64,000 nucleotides of DNA from NCBI RefSeq assembly GCF_001039475.1, contig NZ_LELK01000004.1, positions 1,081,675 to 1,145,674 on the forward strand, given 5' to 3'. This stretch comes from Guptibacillus hwajinpoensis (GTDB taxonomy: Bacteria > Bacillota > Bacilli > Bacillales > Guptibacillaceae). The notes under the pieces were generated by a model, which was given only the letters and a program-made list of their open reading frames with translations, did not search any database and was not told where the DNA came from. The position numbers and the translations under genes were made by a program. Below, in pieces: positions 17,685 to 25,551 of this stretch. Every line of letters begins with the position of its first letter. The stretch's first letter is position 1.

Positions 17685-18300
17685 ACTTTTGTTTATATGC
17701 TTTTGCAATTGTGTCATTGGAAAGCTTGAACTCTTCTAATACACTACTTTCTTGATTTCGAATGACGAATTCTAGAGGAAGTCCTGAATTTGGTTCAACC
17801 CATAGACTAAAAGTTGTTTTATCAAAAGATCCTTCTGTTATTCTGCCTTGAGCAAGAATAGCTTTACGGTTTGTAAAATCGGCATTTGCATCACTTATTC
17901 TCCAGTTATCAAGATTAGTAAGGTAAGATTCAATAAATGACCTAGCTTGCTCTCGGTCACTTTCGCTATTGATTGTTTCAAGTGATTGAAAAATTGCAGT
18001 ATACAACTCTTCTTTTGACGGAGTCGCTTGCATTTTTGTTTCTGTATTATTTGTCTCAGTATAAAGAAATCCGATTTCAGAAGCAGCGAAAAGACCAGTG
18101 CCGGTTAGCATGACTAGGAGAACAATGTATGTGAGATAAGCAGGGAATTTTTCTTGAATAAAGATTGTAAACCTTCTTGTCTTTGGTGGCGTATCAGGAT
18201 GTTGAAGACGAGATCGAACACGTTTTTTGTGATGATCCTCAAAGGAAACGGCTTTTGTATCGATCATTCTAGCTCGAAGACTTTTTAGCTTCTCATCCAT
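17683..18300 (-). CDS. Membrane-anchored anti-sigma-like protein
   Basis: 205 residues with a charged N-terminal cytoplasmic part (about 1-50), one membrane helix at about 55-75 (YLTYIVLLVMLTGTGLFAA) and an extracytoplasmic domain. I recognise no specific family. The position 12 bases after a sigma-70-like gene on the same strand, and the bitopic layout, are typical of an anti-sigma partner, so the role is inferred from context. The ATG at 18300 follows AAGGAGGTGTGACA. Confidence 0.7.
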   Translation of the reverse strand: MDEKLKSLRARMIDTKAVSFEDHHKKRVRSRLQHPDTPPKTRRFTIFIQEKFPAYLTYIVLLVMLTGTGLFAASEIGFLYTETNNTETKMQATPSKEELYTAIFQSLETINSESDREQARSFIESYLTNLDNWRISDANADFTNRKAILAQGRITEGSFDKTTFSLWVEPNSGLPLEFVIRNQESSVLEEFKLSNDTIAKAYKQK

Positions 18301-18312
18301 TGTCACACCTCC

Positions 18313-18849
18313 TTAATACATTTCTTTCAAAAGCATTCTTGCGCGTCTTAATCTTGTTTTGACAGAGTTTTCTTTAAGGGATAATAGGTCGCTCATTTCT
18401 TGGACTTTTAAGTCTTCGAAATAATGCAGAAAAATAACTTCTCGGTATTTCATTGGCAACTTTAGAATATTTCTTGTTAGCTCTTTATTTTCTTCTAAAC
18501 CCACTAGTTGAGCGTCGGGTGAAGAGTCCTGGTGTTTAATTGTTGATAATAATGATTGAGCGAAAACAATATTGCGATGGGACCAGCTTTTTAGTACATC
18601 TTTGCACTTATTCGCAGTAATGGTGAGGACCCATGATTTGAGAGAAGCATTATTATTAAAGCTATCAAGTTTTGTGTAGCATATGATAAACACTTCCTGG
18701 GCGATATCTTCTGCTTTCCCTTTGTCTTTTAAATAACTATAGGCAAGCCATACAACACTTTCTCCATAGTCTTCCATAATTGTTTCAAGGACCGCATCCT
18801 TATCCGTGAGGTCAATGTCTAATAGATCTGTGAATTCTCTTCTCCCCAA
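18313..18849 (-). CDS. ECF-type RNA polymerase sigma factor
   Basis: 178 residues with region 2 (YLKDKGKAEDIAQEVFIICYTKL, LKSWVLTITANKCKDVLKSW) and region 4 helix-turn-helix (LPMKYREVIFLHYFEDLKVQEMSDLL, SVKTRLRRARMLL). The start is taken as TTG at 18849, because AAAAAGGAGGG lies 7 bases before it. An ATG 63 bases upstream gives 199 residues but has a weak site and an unconserved-looking N-terminus. It is followed closely by a bitopic anti-sigma-like gene, forming a stress-response pair. No target promoter is identified. Confidence 0.88.
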   Translation of the reverse strand: MGRREFTDLLDIDLTDKDAVLETIMEDYGESVVWLAYSYLKDKGKAEDIAQEVFIICYTKLDSFNNNASLKSWVLTITANKCKDVLKSWSHRNIVFAQSLLSTIKHQDSSPDAQLVGLEENKELTRNILKLPMKYREVIFLHYFEDLKVQEMSDLLSLKENSVKTRLRRARMLLKEMY

Positions 18850-19130
18850 GGCTGGCCCTCCTTTTTCAGCCCTTCCAAACAAATGACGATGCTCATGCTT
18901 GAAGGGTTTCATTTCGTCTATTTTCCATAATTTGTGGGTATTCGTACATTATAGAATAGAATGAGGAAAACTGGGTGGATTTTCCTGAAATTAAATAGAA
19001 AAAGAAGCTTATTCTCTTATAAGTGGTTATTTGTACCTAGGTAGGGAATTGGCAGGGGGAGAGGAGAACAACATGTGGGTGTGGAAAGGTATTTTAGAAG
19101 AACAATACATATAAATAAAGGATGAACAAG

Positions 19131-20321
19131 ATGACGAAATCAACACTAGCTCCAACCGCACCTAACGAACGAATACATTCCATTGATGCCATGCGAGGTC
19201 TCGCTCTGCTAGGGATCTTCTTTGTTAATATGGTTGATTTTCATTCACCATGGATGTATGTTGATCAAATTAGTTATTGGGGGGATGACTGGAATCAATT
19301 TCTAATGAATGCAATCGATCTTTTTGCTCAGGCTAGCTTTTATCCCCTTTTCTCGTTTCTATTTGGTTATGGATTTCTTATTTTGAGGAATCGGCTCACT
19401 GATCGAGGTGAGGCGTTTCGGTCGGTTATAGTTAGAAGGTTGCTGTTTCTATTAGCCCTTGGTATCATTCATTTCACTCTCATATGGCATGGAGACATTC
19501 TATTTACTTATAGCTTATGTGGGTTTTTGCTCCTTTTCTTTATTCATCTGGAAGGGAAGACATTAATCAAAATCGGTCTTAGCCTTTGGCTATTCTATGT
19601 TACGATCTTCTTTCTTCTGATGCTTCCGTTCGCTAACGCAGATTTAACAACTCATAATCCTTCTGCAATAGAACAGTCTATCCTAGTATACGGCTCTGGT
19701 AGTTATACTGAAATCATGATTCAACGTCTTAGTGATTGGTACTATGTTAATGGTGGATTGAACGGTGCTTTTCTACTATTCACGATTTTCCCATATTTCT
19801 TATTTGGTGCAGGGTTTGCGAAAAAAGGCTGGTTTAATGGGGATGTCAGTCACTTACCATTAATAAAAAAAATGTTGTTCATTGGTGCACTTGGATTCGT
19901 GATTAAAGTTAGTCCATTCGTATTCGATTCCTATGCATTCTCACATCTTCAAGATAGTCTAGGTGGACCGCTTGTATCTTTATTCTATCTTTCATCCTTA
20001 TCGCTACTCTATTACTCAGGTAGAAGATTAAAGGTATTCGAATGGATTGGTAAAATGGCTCTCACTAATTATCTGCTGCAGTCCATTCTTGGCACGTTCC
20101 TTTTCTATCATTATGGTCTTGGGTTGTATGGCAGTGTTGAAATCAGTACAGGTGTTGTTTTATTAATAGGGTTCTTTGTTTTACAAGTGCTAGGGAGCAG
20201 AAGTTGGTTAAAGGCGTATCAATACGGACCAGTTGAATGGGTCTGGAGGATGGTAACGTATCAAAAGAGGTTTTCTATTAAACGAAATAGGAAAGAAGGT
20301 AATTCTCATGAAAATCATTGA
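19131..20321 (+). CDS. DUF418 family membrane protein
   Basis: Polytopic protein of 396 residues with about ten helices. The N-terminal RIHSIDAMRGLALLGIFFVNM and FYPLFSFLFGYGF, together with the C-terminal DUF418 block (KMALTNYLLQSILGTFLFY, GPVEWVWRMVTY), define the family. These resemble acyltransferase-like membrane proteins; the substrate is unknown. The start at 19131 follows AAAGGATGAACAAG. Its end overlaps the following HD-domain gene by 14 bases, so the two are co-translated. Confidence 0.88.
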   Translation: MTKSTLAPTAPNERIHSIDAMRGLALLGIFFVNMVDFHSPWMYVDQISYWGDDWNQFLMNAIDLFAQASFYPLFSFLFGYGFLILRNRLTDRGEAFRSVIVRRLLFLLALGIIHFTLIWHGDILFTYSLCGFLLLFFIHLEGKTLIKIGLSLWLFYVTIFFLLMLPFANADLTTHNPSAIEQSILVYGSGSYTEIMIQRLSDWYYVNGGLNGAFLLFTIFPYFLFGAGFAKKGWFNGDVSHLPLIKKMLFIGALGFVIKVSPFVFDSYAFSHLQDSLGGPLVSLFYLSSLSLLYYSGRRLKVFEWIGKMALTNYLLQSILGTFLFYHYGLGLYGSVEISTGVVLLIGFFVLQVLGSRSWLKAYQYGPVEWVWRMVTYQKRFSIKRNRKEGNSHENH

Positions 20322-20859
20322 AAAAGCGATTGAAACAGCTGGTATCGCGCACGATGGACAATATCGAAAAAAATCGACGCTCCCCTATCTGTCTCATCCT
20401 GTAACAGTTGGTTTCTATTTGCTAGAGTCAGGATCATCAGAAGAAGTTGTTGCAGCTGGCATTCTTCATGATGTTCTTGAGGATACGTCGCTATCATTTG
20501 ATAATGTAAAAGCAGAGTTCGGAGAAGTTATTGCAAATCTTGTATTCGAGTGTTCTGAGCCAGATAAAAGTCTTGAGTGGGAGGAGAGAAAGCTCCATAC
20601 CATTAATAAACTAAAAACAGCGTCTTTTTCAGTGAAACAAATTACATGTGCAGATAAATTACATAATTTAAGAACTATTCAACGTGATCTTAGGAATGAA
20701 GGACCCTTAGTCTGGGAGCGGTTTAATCGAGGGAGAGACCAACAGCAGTGGTATTACAACACGATTTACACAAGTCTCATGACGGATCTTTCATCAGAAC
20801 AATCTTCTTTTCCTTTATTTGAAAAGCTGCAGAAAACGATTGCTGCAGTGTTTCATTAA
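20308..20859 (+). CDS. Stand-alone RSH-type HD-domain hydrolase (possible small alarmone hydrolase)
   Basis: 183-residue soluble protein comprising only an HD domain of the RelA/SpoT hydrolase type: HDGQYRKKSTLPYLSHPVTV, GILHDVLEDT (the HD pair) and CADKLHNLRTI. There is no synthetase, TGS or ACT region. Such small proteins are candidates for (p)ppGpp hydrolases like MESH1, but may act on other nucleotides. The start overlaps the DUF418 gene, with AAGAAGGTAATTCTC as the ribosome site, so it should be expressed with that membrane protein. Confidence 0.8.
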   Translation: MKIIEKAIETAGIAHDGQYRKKSTLPYLSHPVTVGFYLLESGSSEEVVAAGILHDVLEDTSLSFDNVKAEFGEVIANLVFECSEPDKSLEWEERKLHTINKLKTASFSVKQITCADKLHNLRTIQRDLRNEGPLVWERFNRGRDQQQWYYNTIYTSLMTDLSSEQSSFPLFEKLQKTIAAVFH

Positions 20860-20948
20860 TAAGAAATCAAAATCATATCGAATTTCAATGATTATCTTTC
20901 TTATGGAAGGGTATTGGTAATTATACTTAGACAGTAGGAGGATTTATC

Positions 20949-21389
20949 ATGGAACTCATATTATATGTAGCTGTAGCAGTCATTGCACTTGTATTTGCAG
21001 TCTTAAGCGTTTTTCTAATTAAAGTGCTTAAATCGACTGAAAAGACGCTTTCAAACACAGCGAAAACAATTGACTCTCTTCAAGGACAAATTGATGGATT
21101 AACAAAGGAAACAACAATGATTCTTCACAAAACAAACGTCCTTGCTGACGATGTTCAAACAAAGGTTGGACAATTCTCACCTGTCTTTCAATCTGTGAAA
21201 GAAACAGGAGATTCACTGCACCATTTGACCAACTCATTATCTAAACTTGGACAATCTGTAGAAAAAGGTGTGGATGCAAAGCAGGGAAAGGCTGCCGAGG
21301 CGGCGAATTGGGGTAGTACTGCTTTAGCAATGTGGGAGAAGTATCGCTTGAAGAAAATGAACGTACAAACGGCCAAGGAGGAAGGATAA
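20949..21389 (+). CDS. DUF948 (YtxG-like) protein
   Basis: 146 residues: an N-terminal membrane helix (about 3-25) followed by a long helical, coiled-coil-like region (KSTEKTLSNTAKTIDSLQGQIDGL). This matches the DUF948/YtxG family, often encoded just before a YtxH protein, as here. In B. subtilis ytxGHJ is a stress operon under SigB and SigH. The site AGTAGGAGG precedes ATG. Function unknown. Confidence 0.85.
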   Translation: MELILYVAVAVIALVFAVLSVFLIKVLKSTEKTLSNTAKTIDSLQGQIDGLTKETTMILHKTNVLADDVQTKVGQFSPVFQSVKETGDSLHHLTNSLSKLGQSVEKGVDAKQGKAAEAANWGSTALAMWEKYRLKKMNVQTAKEEG

Positions 21390-21391
21390 CA

Positions 21392-22030
21392 ATGAAGAAA
21401 TCAAACTCATCTGATCATGAAGTGAAGGTTGAACACGAGCCAGCTCCAGAAGGGTATTCATCTCCAACAAGAGAGGTTATTAAGATTAATAAGTCCGCTC
21501 CACAAAAGCCTAAAAAACAAATTAAGGCACCAACCATTGCTGCGATCGCTGGTAGTGTTGTAGGGGCAGCAGCCGGTGTGCTACTTGCACCAAAAGCTGG
21601 GAAAGACCTACGACATGACATTAGCGATGGCGTCACAAAGGCGAAAGACAAAAGTGTTGAAGTATCAGGAAATGTGAAAGATAAGTCGACTGCTTTTGCA
21701 CAATCAGTAAAGACAAAGTCTAATGATTTAGTAAGTAAAGTAAAAAACAGAAAAGGCGATACAAGTTCGCCTGAAGAAGAAGCAGCGGCAGCAACTGCTA
21801 GTGGTTATTCTATTAAACGGGCTGCTGAACTCGATGAGACTGAAGTTCCAACTTCAACAATTGTTGAACATGATGTCGAGAAAATCATCGTTGAAACAGA
21901 AGGTGCAGAGACGATGGAAGATGTGATTCAGGCTGATGTTGAGCGTACGTTAGAAAGAGATCCAGATCATCCTGAAACATTGAATGAAGCAGCTGAACTT
22001 GAACTAAAACGCACAAAGCGTAAACGATAA
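21392..22030 (+). CDS. YtxH-family protein
   Basis: 212-residue protein with the YtxH hydrophobic motif AGSVVGAAAGVLLAPKAGKDLR at about residues 50-75, flanked by charged, low-complexity helical regions. The ATG at 21392 lies two bases after the YtxG-like stop and behind AAGGAGGAAGGATAACA, so the two genes form an operon ended by the terminator at 22038. These proteins are stress-linked and of unknown mechanism. It is longer than typical YtxH because of an acidic C-terminal extension. Confidence 0.85.
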   Translation: MKKSNSSDHEVKVEHEPAPEGYSSPTREVIKINKSAPQKPKKQIKAPTIAAIAGSVVGAAAGVLLAPKAGKDLRHDISDGVTKAKDKSVEVSGNVKDKSTAFAQSVKTKSNDLVSKVKNRKGDTSSPEEEAAAATASGYSIKRAAELDETEVPTSTIVEHDVEKIIVETEGAETMEDVIQADVERTLERDPDHPETLNEAAELELKRTKRKR

Positions 22031-22037
22031 ACGTTAG

Positions 22038-22067
22038 AAAGCCAACCGCATGAGCGGTTGGCTTTTT
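22038..22067 (+). terminator. Terminator after ytxGH-like operon
   Basis: AAAGCCAACCGC / GCGGTTGGCTTTTTT with a four-base loop. Confidence 0.93.
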
Positions 22068-22089
22068 TGTGGTGATTTTGTCTGCACGT

Positions 22090-22218
22090 CTAGGAATGGT
22101 GAATCGAGTTTACTTTAGTCGCTTCTTTCACAACACTTCTTGCTTTTAGTGCCTCTTGTTGTTCCTGCTTAGCTTTGTTCTCGATTTGCTTAATGTCCTG
22201 CTTGGTTGGACCAATCAT
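22090..22218 (-). CDS. Small 42-aa charged helical protein, unknown
   Basis: Frame starting MIGPTKQDIKQIENKAKQEQ and ending NSIHHS, rich in Lys, Gln and Glu with the pattern of one amphipathic helix. AGGAGG lies 12 bases before the ATG, somewhat far, so initiation may be weaker or the start different. The composition looks coding. No family is recognised. It occupies the otherwise empty 470-base gap before spo0F. Confidence 0.45.
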   Translation of the reverse strand: MIGPTKQDIKQIENKAKQEQQEALKARSVVKEATKVNSIHHS

Positions 22219-22503
22219 GATAACATAAACCCTCCTAATTTGTTCTACTAGACAGTTCCCCTCTCGTATAAGTTAAAACACAAAATCGCTTAAAAGTTAG
22301 AAAATGGTAATAAAGTCTTTCTATTCTAAATAAAACGCTTTCATTTCTTTATAATGAACACGTGAAAGGACGAAAATGTGCGGATTTTGTAATCTCATGA
22401 CTAGTTTCCACGAAGTTATTTCCACAGCCCGTTTTTTGATGCACAATGATCATAAGAAGTCGAATGATCTGAGACTATATCGCAAAAAAGGTGGGGCATA
22501 AAG

Positions 22504-22890
22504 ATGAAAAAGGTATTAATAGTGGACGACCAGTATGGAATTCGCGTTTTGTTGAGCGAGGTTTTCAAAAAGGAAGGGTACCAGACACTTCAAGCTGCAA
22601 ATGGAATGACGGCAATAGAGCTTGTAAGACAAGAAAGCCCTGATTTAGTACTCCTTGATTTAAAAATGCCCGGTATGGATGGATTAGAAGTATTTAAAGC
22701 CTTAAAGAAATTCGATGAAAAAGTCCAGGTTATTTTCATGACTGCGTACGGCGAACTAAAACTTGTGCAAGAATTCATGAATTTAGGTGCGATCACTCAT
22801 TTTGCAAAACCGTTTGATATTGAAGAAGTATGTAGAACGGTTAAACGTGTTATTCCTCTCGATGCGAAAGATTTGGTGCGCTCAAAATAA
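22504..22890 (+). CDS. spo0F: Sporulation phosphorelay response regulator Spo0F
   Basis: Single receiver domain of 128 residues that passes phosphate from sporulation kinases to Spo0B. It closely resembles B. subtilis Spo0[15 protein letters not shown] (acidic pair), [26 protein letters not shown] (phosphorylated Asp), MTAYGEL and THFAKPFDI. There is no output domain. AAAAAAGGTGGGGC precedes the ATG. I looked for SigH and Spo0A sites upstream and found nothing convincing. Its presence supports a spore-former. Confidence 0.95.
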   Translation: MKKVLIVDDQYGIRVLLSEVFKKEGYQTLQAANGMTAIELVRQESPDLVLLDLKMPGMDGLEVFKALKKFDEKVQVIFMTAYGELKLVQEFMNLGAITHFAKPFDIEEVCRTVKRVIPLDAKDLVRSK

Positions 22891-22923
22891 CTTTCACAAC
22901 GCTTCAGATTACAATAGGTAGAA

Positions 22924-22963
22924 AAAAAGCTGTTACTAGTCAGTCGACTAGTAACAGCTTTTT
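22924..22963. terminator. Bidirectional terminator between spo0F and helicase gene
   Basis: AAAAAGCTGTTACTAGT / ACTAGTAACAGCTTTTT perfect stem with a six-base loop. Confidence 0.93.
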
Positions 22964-22978
22964 GTTTTGGATAGTGTA

Positions 22979-24118
22979 TTATTTGTTTTTCCCGCGCTTG
23001 TTATTTGGTTTGTTAGCTGATTTTGGTGCAACGTTTCTTTTTAGGTCAAGCTCAAGTTTTTGGGTGATTTTCTCCAAGTACTTTTCTTCTCCAGGAAGAA
23101 GGAGTGTCACAACTGAACCTTCTTTGCCCATTCGACCTGTTCGACCAGAACGATGGAGATAAGTTCTAGCATCTTCTGACAGATCATAATGAAAAACGTG
23201 GGTGATATTATCAATATCTAGACCTCTAGCAGCAAGATCTGTTGTAAGCAGAAGCTGGACTTGGTCATTACGAAAACGATTCAGCACGTTTTTACGTTCT
23301 GTTTTATTCGTCGAACTATCTAACACATCGAACGATATTTTCTTAGTGGCAAGTATATCTTTAAGTCGTGAAAGGTAGTTACTATTGTTTACGAATGCTA
23401 GTGCTTTCACGCCATCTTTGCGGGCGAGCTTTCTTAGAAGTTCAGGCTTTTCTCGTCGATTTGTAACGTAATAACTGTGATCAATTGCTTTCTTTTCATC
23501 GTCTGTAGCAGCTATGCTTAGAACTGACGGGTCGTCAGAAAGTTTCTTTGCCTGAACAAGAACTTTATCGCTAATCGTAGCAGAAAAGAAAAGGAGCTGA
23601 CAGTCGCGAAGCGCAGACTGACAAATGTAGGAAACATCTTCTATTGTAGAAGGATGAAGAACCTGATCGGCTTCATCTGCAACGATGGTTTTCACTTCGT
23701 TCATTTTAAGCTTCTTCATATCAATTAATTCAGCGATACGATTTGGCGTGCCTACAATTAGTTGAGGGTGCTTTTTAAGCTTTTCTAGCTGACGTTTCAC
23801 AGCAGCACCACCAATAAGTGAGGCAGCTGTCATTCCGCTTCCTTTTAAGAAGCCTTGTGAGACTTCAAAGACTTGCATAGCAAGCTCTCGTGTTGGGGCA
23901 AGTATGATAGCTTGAGTTTTGTTTTTCTCAGGATCCATTTTTTGAAGAATTGGTAGAAGGTAAGCAAGTGTTTTACCAGTTCCAGTTGGCGCTTCAACAA
24001 GAAGGTCTTCTCCATCCATAATTCTAGGAATGGCTTTCTCCTGAACTTGTGACAGATCAGTAAATCCTGCAGCTTGCCAATTCTCTGAAAGAAATGGGTG
24101 GTGATCGAACATTTTCAT
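22979..24118 (-). CDS. DEAD-box ATP-dependent RNA helicase (YfmL-like)
   Basis: 379 residues covering the two RecA-like domains with little extension. Motifs in order: Q motif (GFTDLSQVQEKAIP), I (APTGTGKT), Ia (PTRELA), Ib (GTPNRI), II (DEAD), III (SATI), IV-V (TTDLAARGLDI) and VI (HRSGRTGR), then a short Lys/Asn-rich tail. The compact size resembles YfmL, a cold and ribosome-assembly helicase in B. subtilis; exact orthology is not certain. AAAAGGAGCAAACAT precedes ATG. Confidence 0.93.
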   Translation of the reverse strand: MKMFDHHPFLSENWQAAGFTDLSQVQEKAIPRIMDGEDLLVEAPTGTGKTLAYLLPILQKMDPEKNKTQAIILAPTRELAMQVFEVSQGFLKGSGMTAASLIGGAAVKRQLEKLKKHPQLIVGTPNRIAELIDMKKLKMNEVKTIVADEADQVLHPSTIEDVSYICQSALRDCQLLFFSATISDKVLVQAKKLSDDPSVLSIAATDDEKKAIDHSYYVTNRREKPELLRKLARKDGVKALAFVNNSNYLSRLKDILATKKISFDVLDSSTNKTERKNVLNRFRNDQVQLLLTTDLAARGLDIDNITHVFHYDLSEDARTYLHRSGRTGRMGKEGSVVTLLLPGEEKYLEKITQKLELDLKRNVAPKSANKPNNKRGKNK

Positions 24119-24258
24119 ATGTTTGCTCCTTTTTAATCATGTGCATTTTATTTTAACATAGATGCGGTTTAGTCATTAGTTCGGATGATAGATAATGAAA
24201 CGAGTTGATGTTTCGCTCAAAAGAGAAAGGGAATAAACGAAACAAGGAGGTTGGTATC

Positions 24259-24492
24259 GTGAACGGCTATTTACTTAGAAAAATGTCAGTATATACATTA
24301 CTAGCAGGGATTGTTGCTGCTCTTTATATCGGAATCACTCTTGGCAATAACTTACCAGATTATGCAACGATTGAAGAGCCTTATCCACTAAGGTGGATCC
24401 TTGCTATGGGTGCATTCGGAATTTCGGCCATTATATCATCTATTCTTTATACCGGAAGTGTTCTTGCTACTATCATGACTCAGAATAAATAA
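24259..24492 (+). CDS. Small two-helix membrane protein, unknown
   Basis: 77 residues with hydrophobic segments at about 10-30 and 50-72. GTG at 24259 is chosen because AACAAGGAGG lies 8 bases upstream; the longer frame from 24205 has no site. No family recognised. It is monocistronic and ends before a strong terminator. Confidence 0.75.
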   Translation: MNGYLLRKMSVYTLLAGIVAALYIGITLGNNLPDYATIEEPYPLRWILAMGAFGISAIISSILYTGSVLATIMTQNK

Positions 24493-24513
24493 GAACATTC
24501 CTTTTAAATTGAC

Positions 24514-24542
24514 AAAGAGCGCATCGCTTGGATGCGCTCTTT
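24514..24542. terminator. Bidirectional terminator
   Basis: AAAGAGCGCATC / GATGCGCTCTTT with a five-base loop, serving the small membrane gene and the leftward frameshifted gene. Confidence 0.9.
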
Positions 24543-24549
24543 CTTCGTT

Positions 24550-24761
24550 TTATATATAACGATCGTTAGTTATTAACAGTAACTCCTTCATTGCCGCGGT
24601 AAACATACCATAGAGATCTGTTGATCTCTCAAACAACGAAAGCCCTACCTCTCTTCCATCCTTACGGCTCCGAAGCCGCGCCAGTGTGAGTGAGGAGGAT
24701 CAACAGCAATTGTAGTATGGCCATTAACTTGATACAAGCCAATTAGAATCATGCTGTTCAT
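24550..24761 (-). pseudogene. Frameshifted small gene (about 70 codons), unknown product
   Basis: The leftward frame from ATG 24761 reads MNSMILIGLYQVNGHTTIAV and on to GFGAVRMEER, then stops at 24645. The -1 frame takes up at once with coding-looking sequence (KDGREVGLSLFERSTDLYG, then MFTAAMKELLLITNDRYI) and stops at 24550 beside a terminator. One missing base near the GTAAGG at about 24655-24662 would join both into one 70-residue protein. A consensus promoter lies upstream. It could be a recent pseudogene, a sequencing error or, less likely, programmed slippage. Product not recognised. Confidence 0.55.
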
Positions 24762-24844
24762 ACCTTTCCAGTTATGAATTTTAGTTCTCCTTATTCTAAA
24801 GGAGCTAGTTGTTAATATCGGGTTTATTGATACCCCAACTACAC

Positions 24845-24872
24845 ATTATACACGGTTCAGTTATATTGTCAA
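24845..24872 (-). promoter_or_regulatory. Near-perfect SigA promoter
   Basis: On the minus strand, TTGACA - 16 bases - TATAAT, both hexamers exact. It drives leftward toward the frameshifted small gene, 85 bases before its ATG, and lies just beyond the end of the PAP2-like gene. Confidence 0.75.
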
Positions 24873-24880
24873 CATTGTTG

Positions 24881-25339
24881 TTATTTTTTTCCTGAAAAGT
24901 ATCCGATCAACCCTAGTACGATACCGAGAGCGGCACCTCCACCAACTTCGACAGGCTGGTGACCAAGCAATTCGTTAAGCTCAACGTCTCTTCTTGCATG
25001 AAAGAGATCAGGATAGTGACCTGATAATAACTCTATGTCTTCGTCTAAATCATTCACAAGTCTCGCGATTTCCCCAGTATGTCTTCTGATTCCCTGAGCG
25101 TCATACATGACAATTACACCAAATACGACAGCTAGTGCCGTCTCAACTGAATGTTTGCCTGTTTCTAACGCTGTATATGTTGCAAGTGCCGAGACACCAG
25201 CAGAGTGGGAACTAGGCATTCCACCCGTCTGGAAGAATGGTTTCCAGTCCCATTTCCCTTTTGTAACCTTATACGTCGCAATCTTTAGGCCCTGTGCTAG
25301 CAAGATTGCAGAGATCGCTGTCCCAATTCCTCGATTCAT
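24881..25339 (-). CDS. Divergent PAP2-related membrane protein (YuiD-like)
   Basis: 152-residue membrane protein of the divergent PAP2/DUF212 family (acid phosphatase/haloperoxidase related). The key motif GGMPSSHSAGVSALATY is at about 40-56, followed by YDAQGIRRHTGEIA and a C-terminal glycine-rich helix. The ATG at 25339 follows GAGGTGAATGTG; upstream in-frame starts lack a site. Substrate unknown. Confidence 0.88.
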   Translation of the reverse strand: MNRGIGTAISAILLAQGLKIATYKVTKGKWDWKPFFQTGGMPSSHSAGVSALATYTALETGKHSVETALAVVFGVIVMYDAQGIRRHTGEIARLVNDLDEDIELLSGHYPDLFHARRDVELNELLGHQPVEVGGGAALGIVLGLIGYFSGKK

Positions 25340-25551
25340 CACATTCACCTCATCGTTATTCTTACAATAAGAGCTCATTATTATGAATGAGAAGAAAATA
25401 TTTCGGATCAATAAGCAAGTGAGTTTTGGATAGTAATAATGGTTTCGCCCGTTTTCGTACGATCACATTCATTATGTAATAGCACAAGCTGTTTTTTTAC
25501 ATATGATGGTAATAAAGAGCGGAGGAGGATAAATTCAGGAGGTAATAGGAT

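Noticed and set aside
22319..22503. SigH promoter or Spo0A box in front of spo0F
   Set aside because: Only fragments (AAAGGACGA, AAGTCGAAT) resemble the consensus, and the spacing does not fit.
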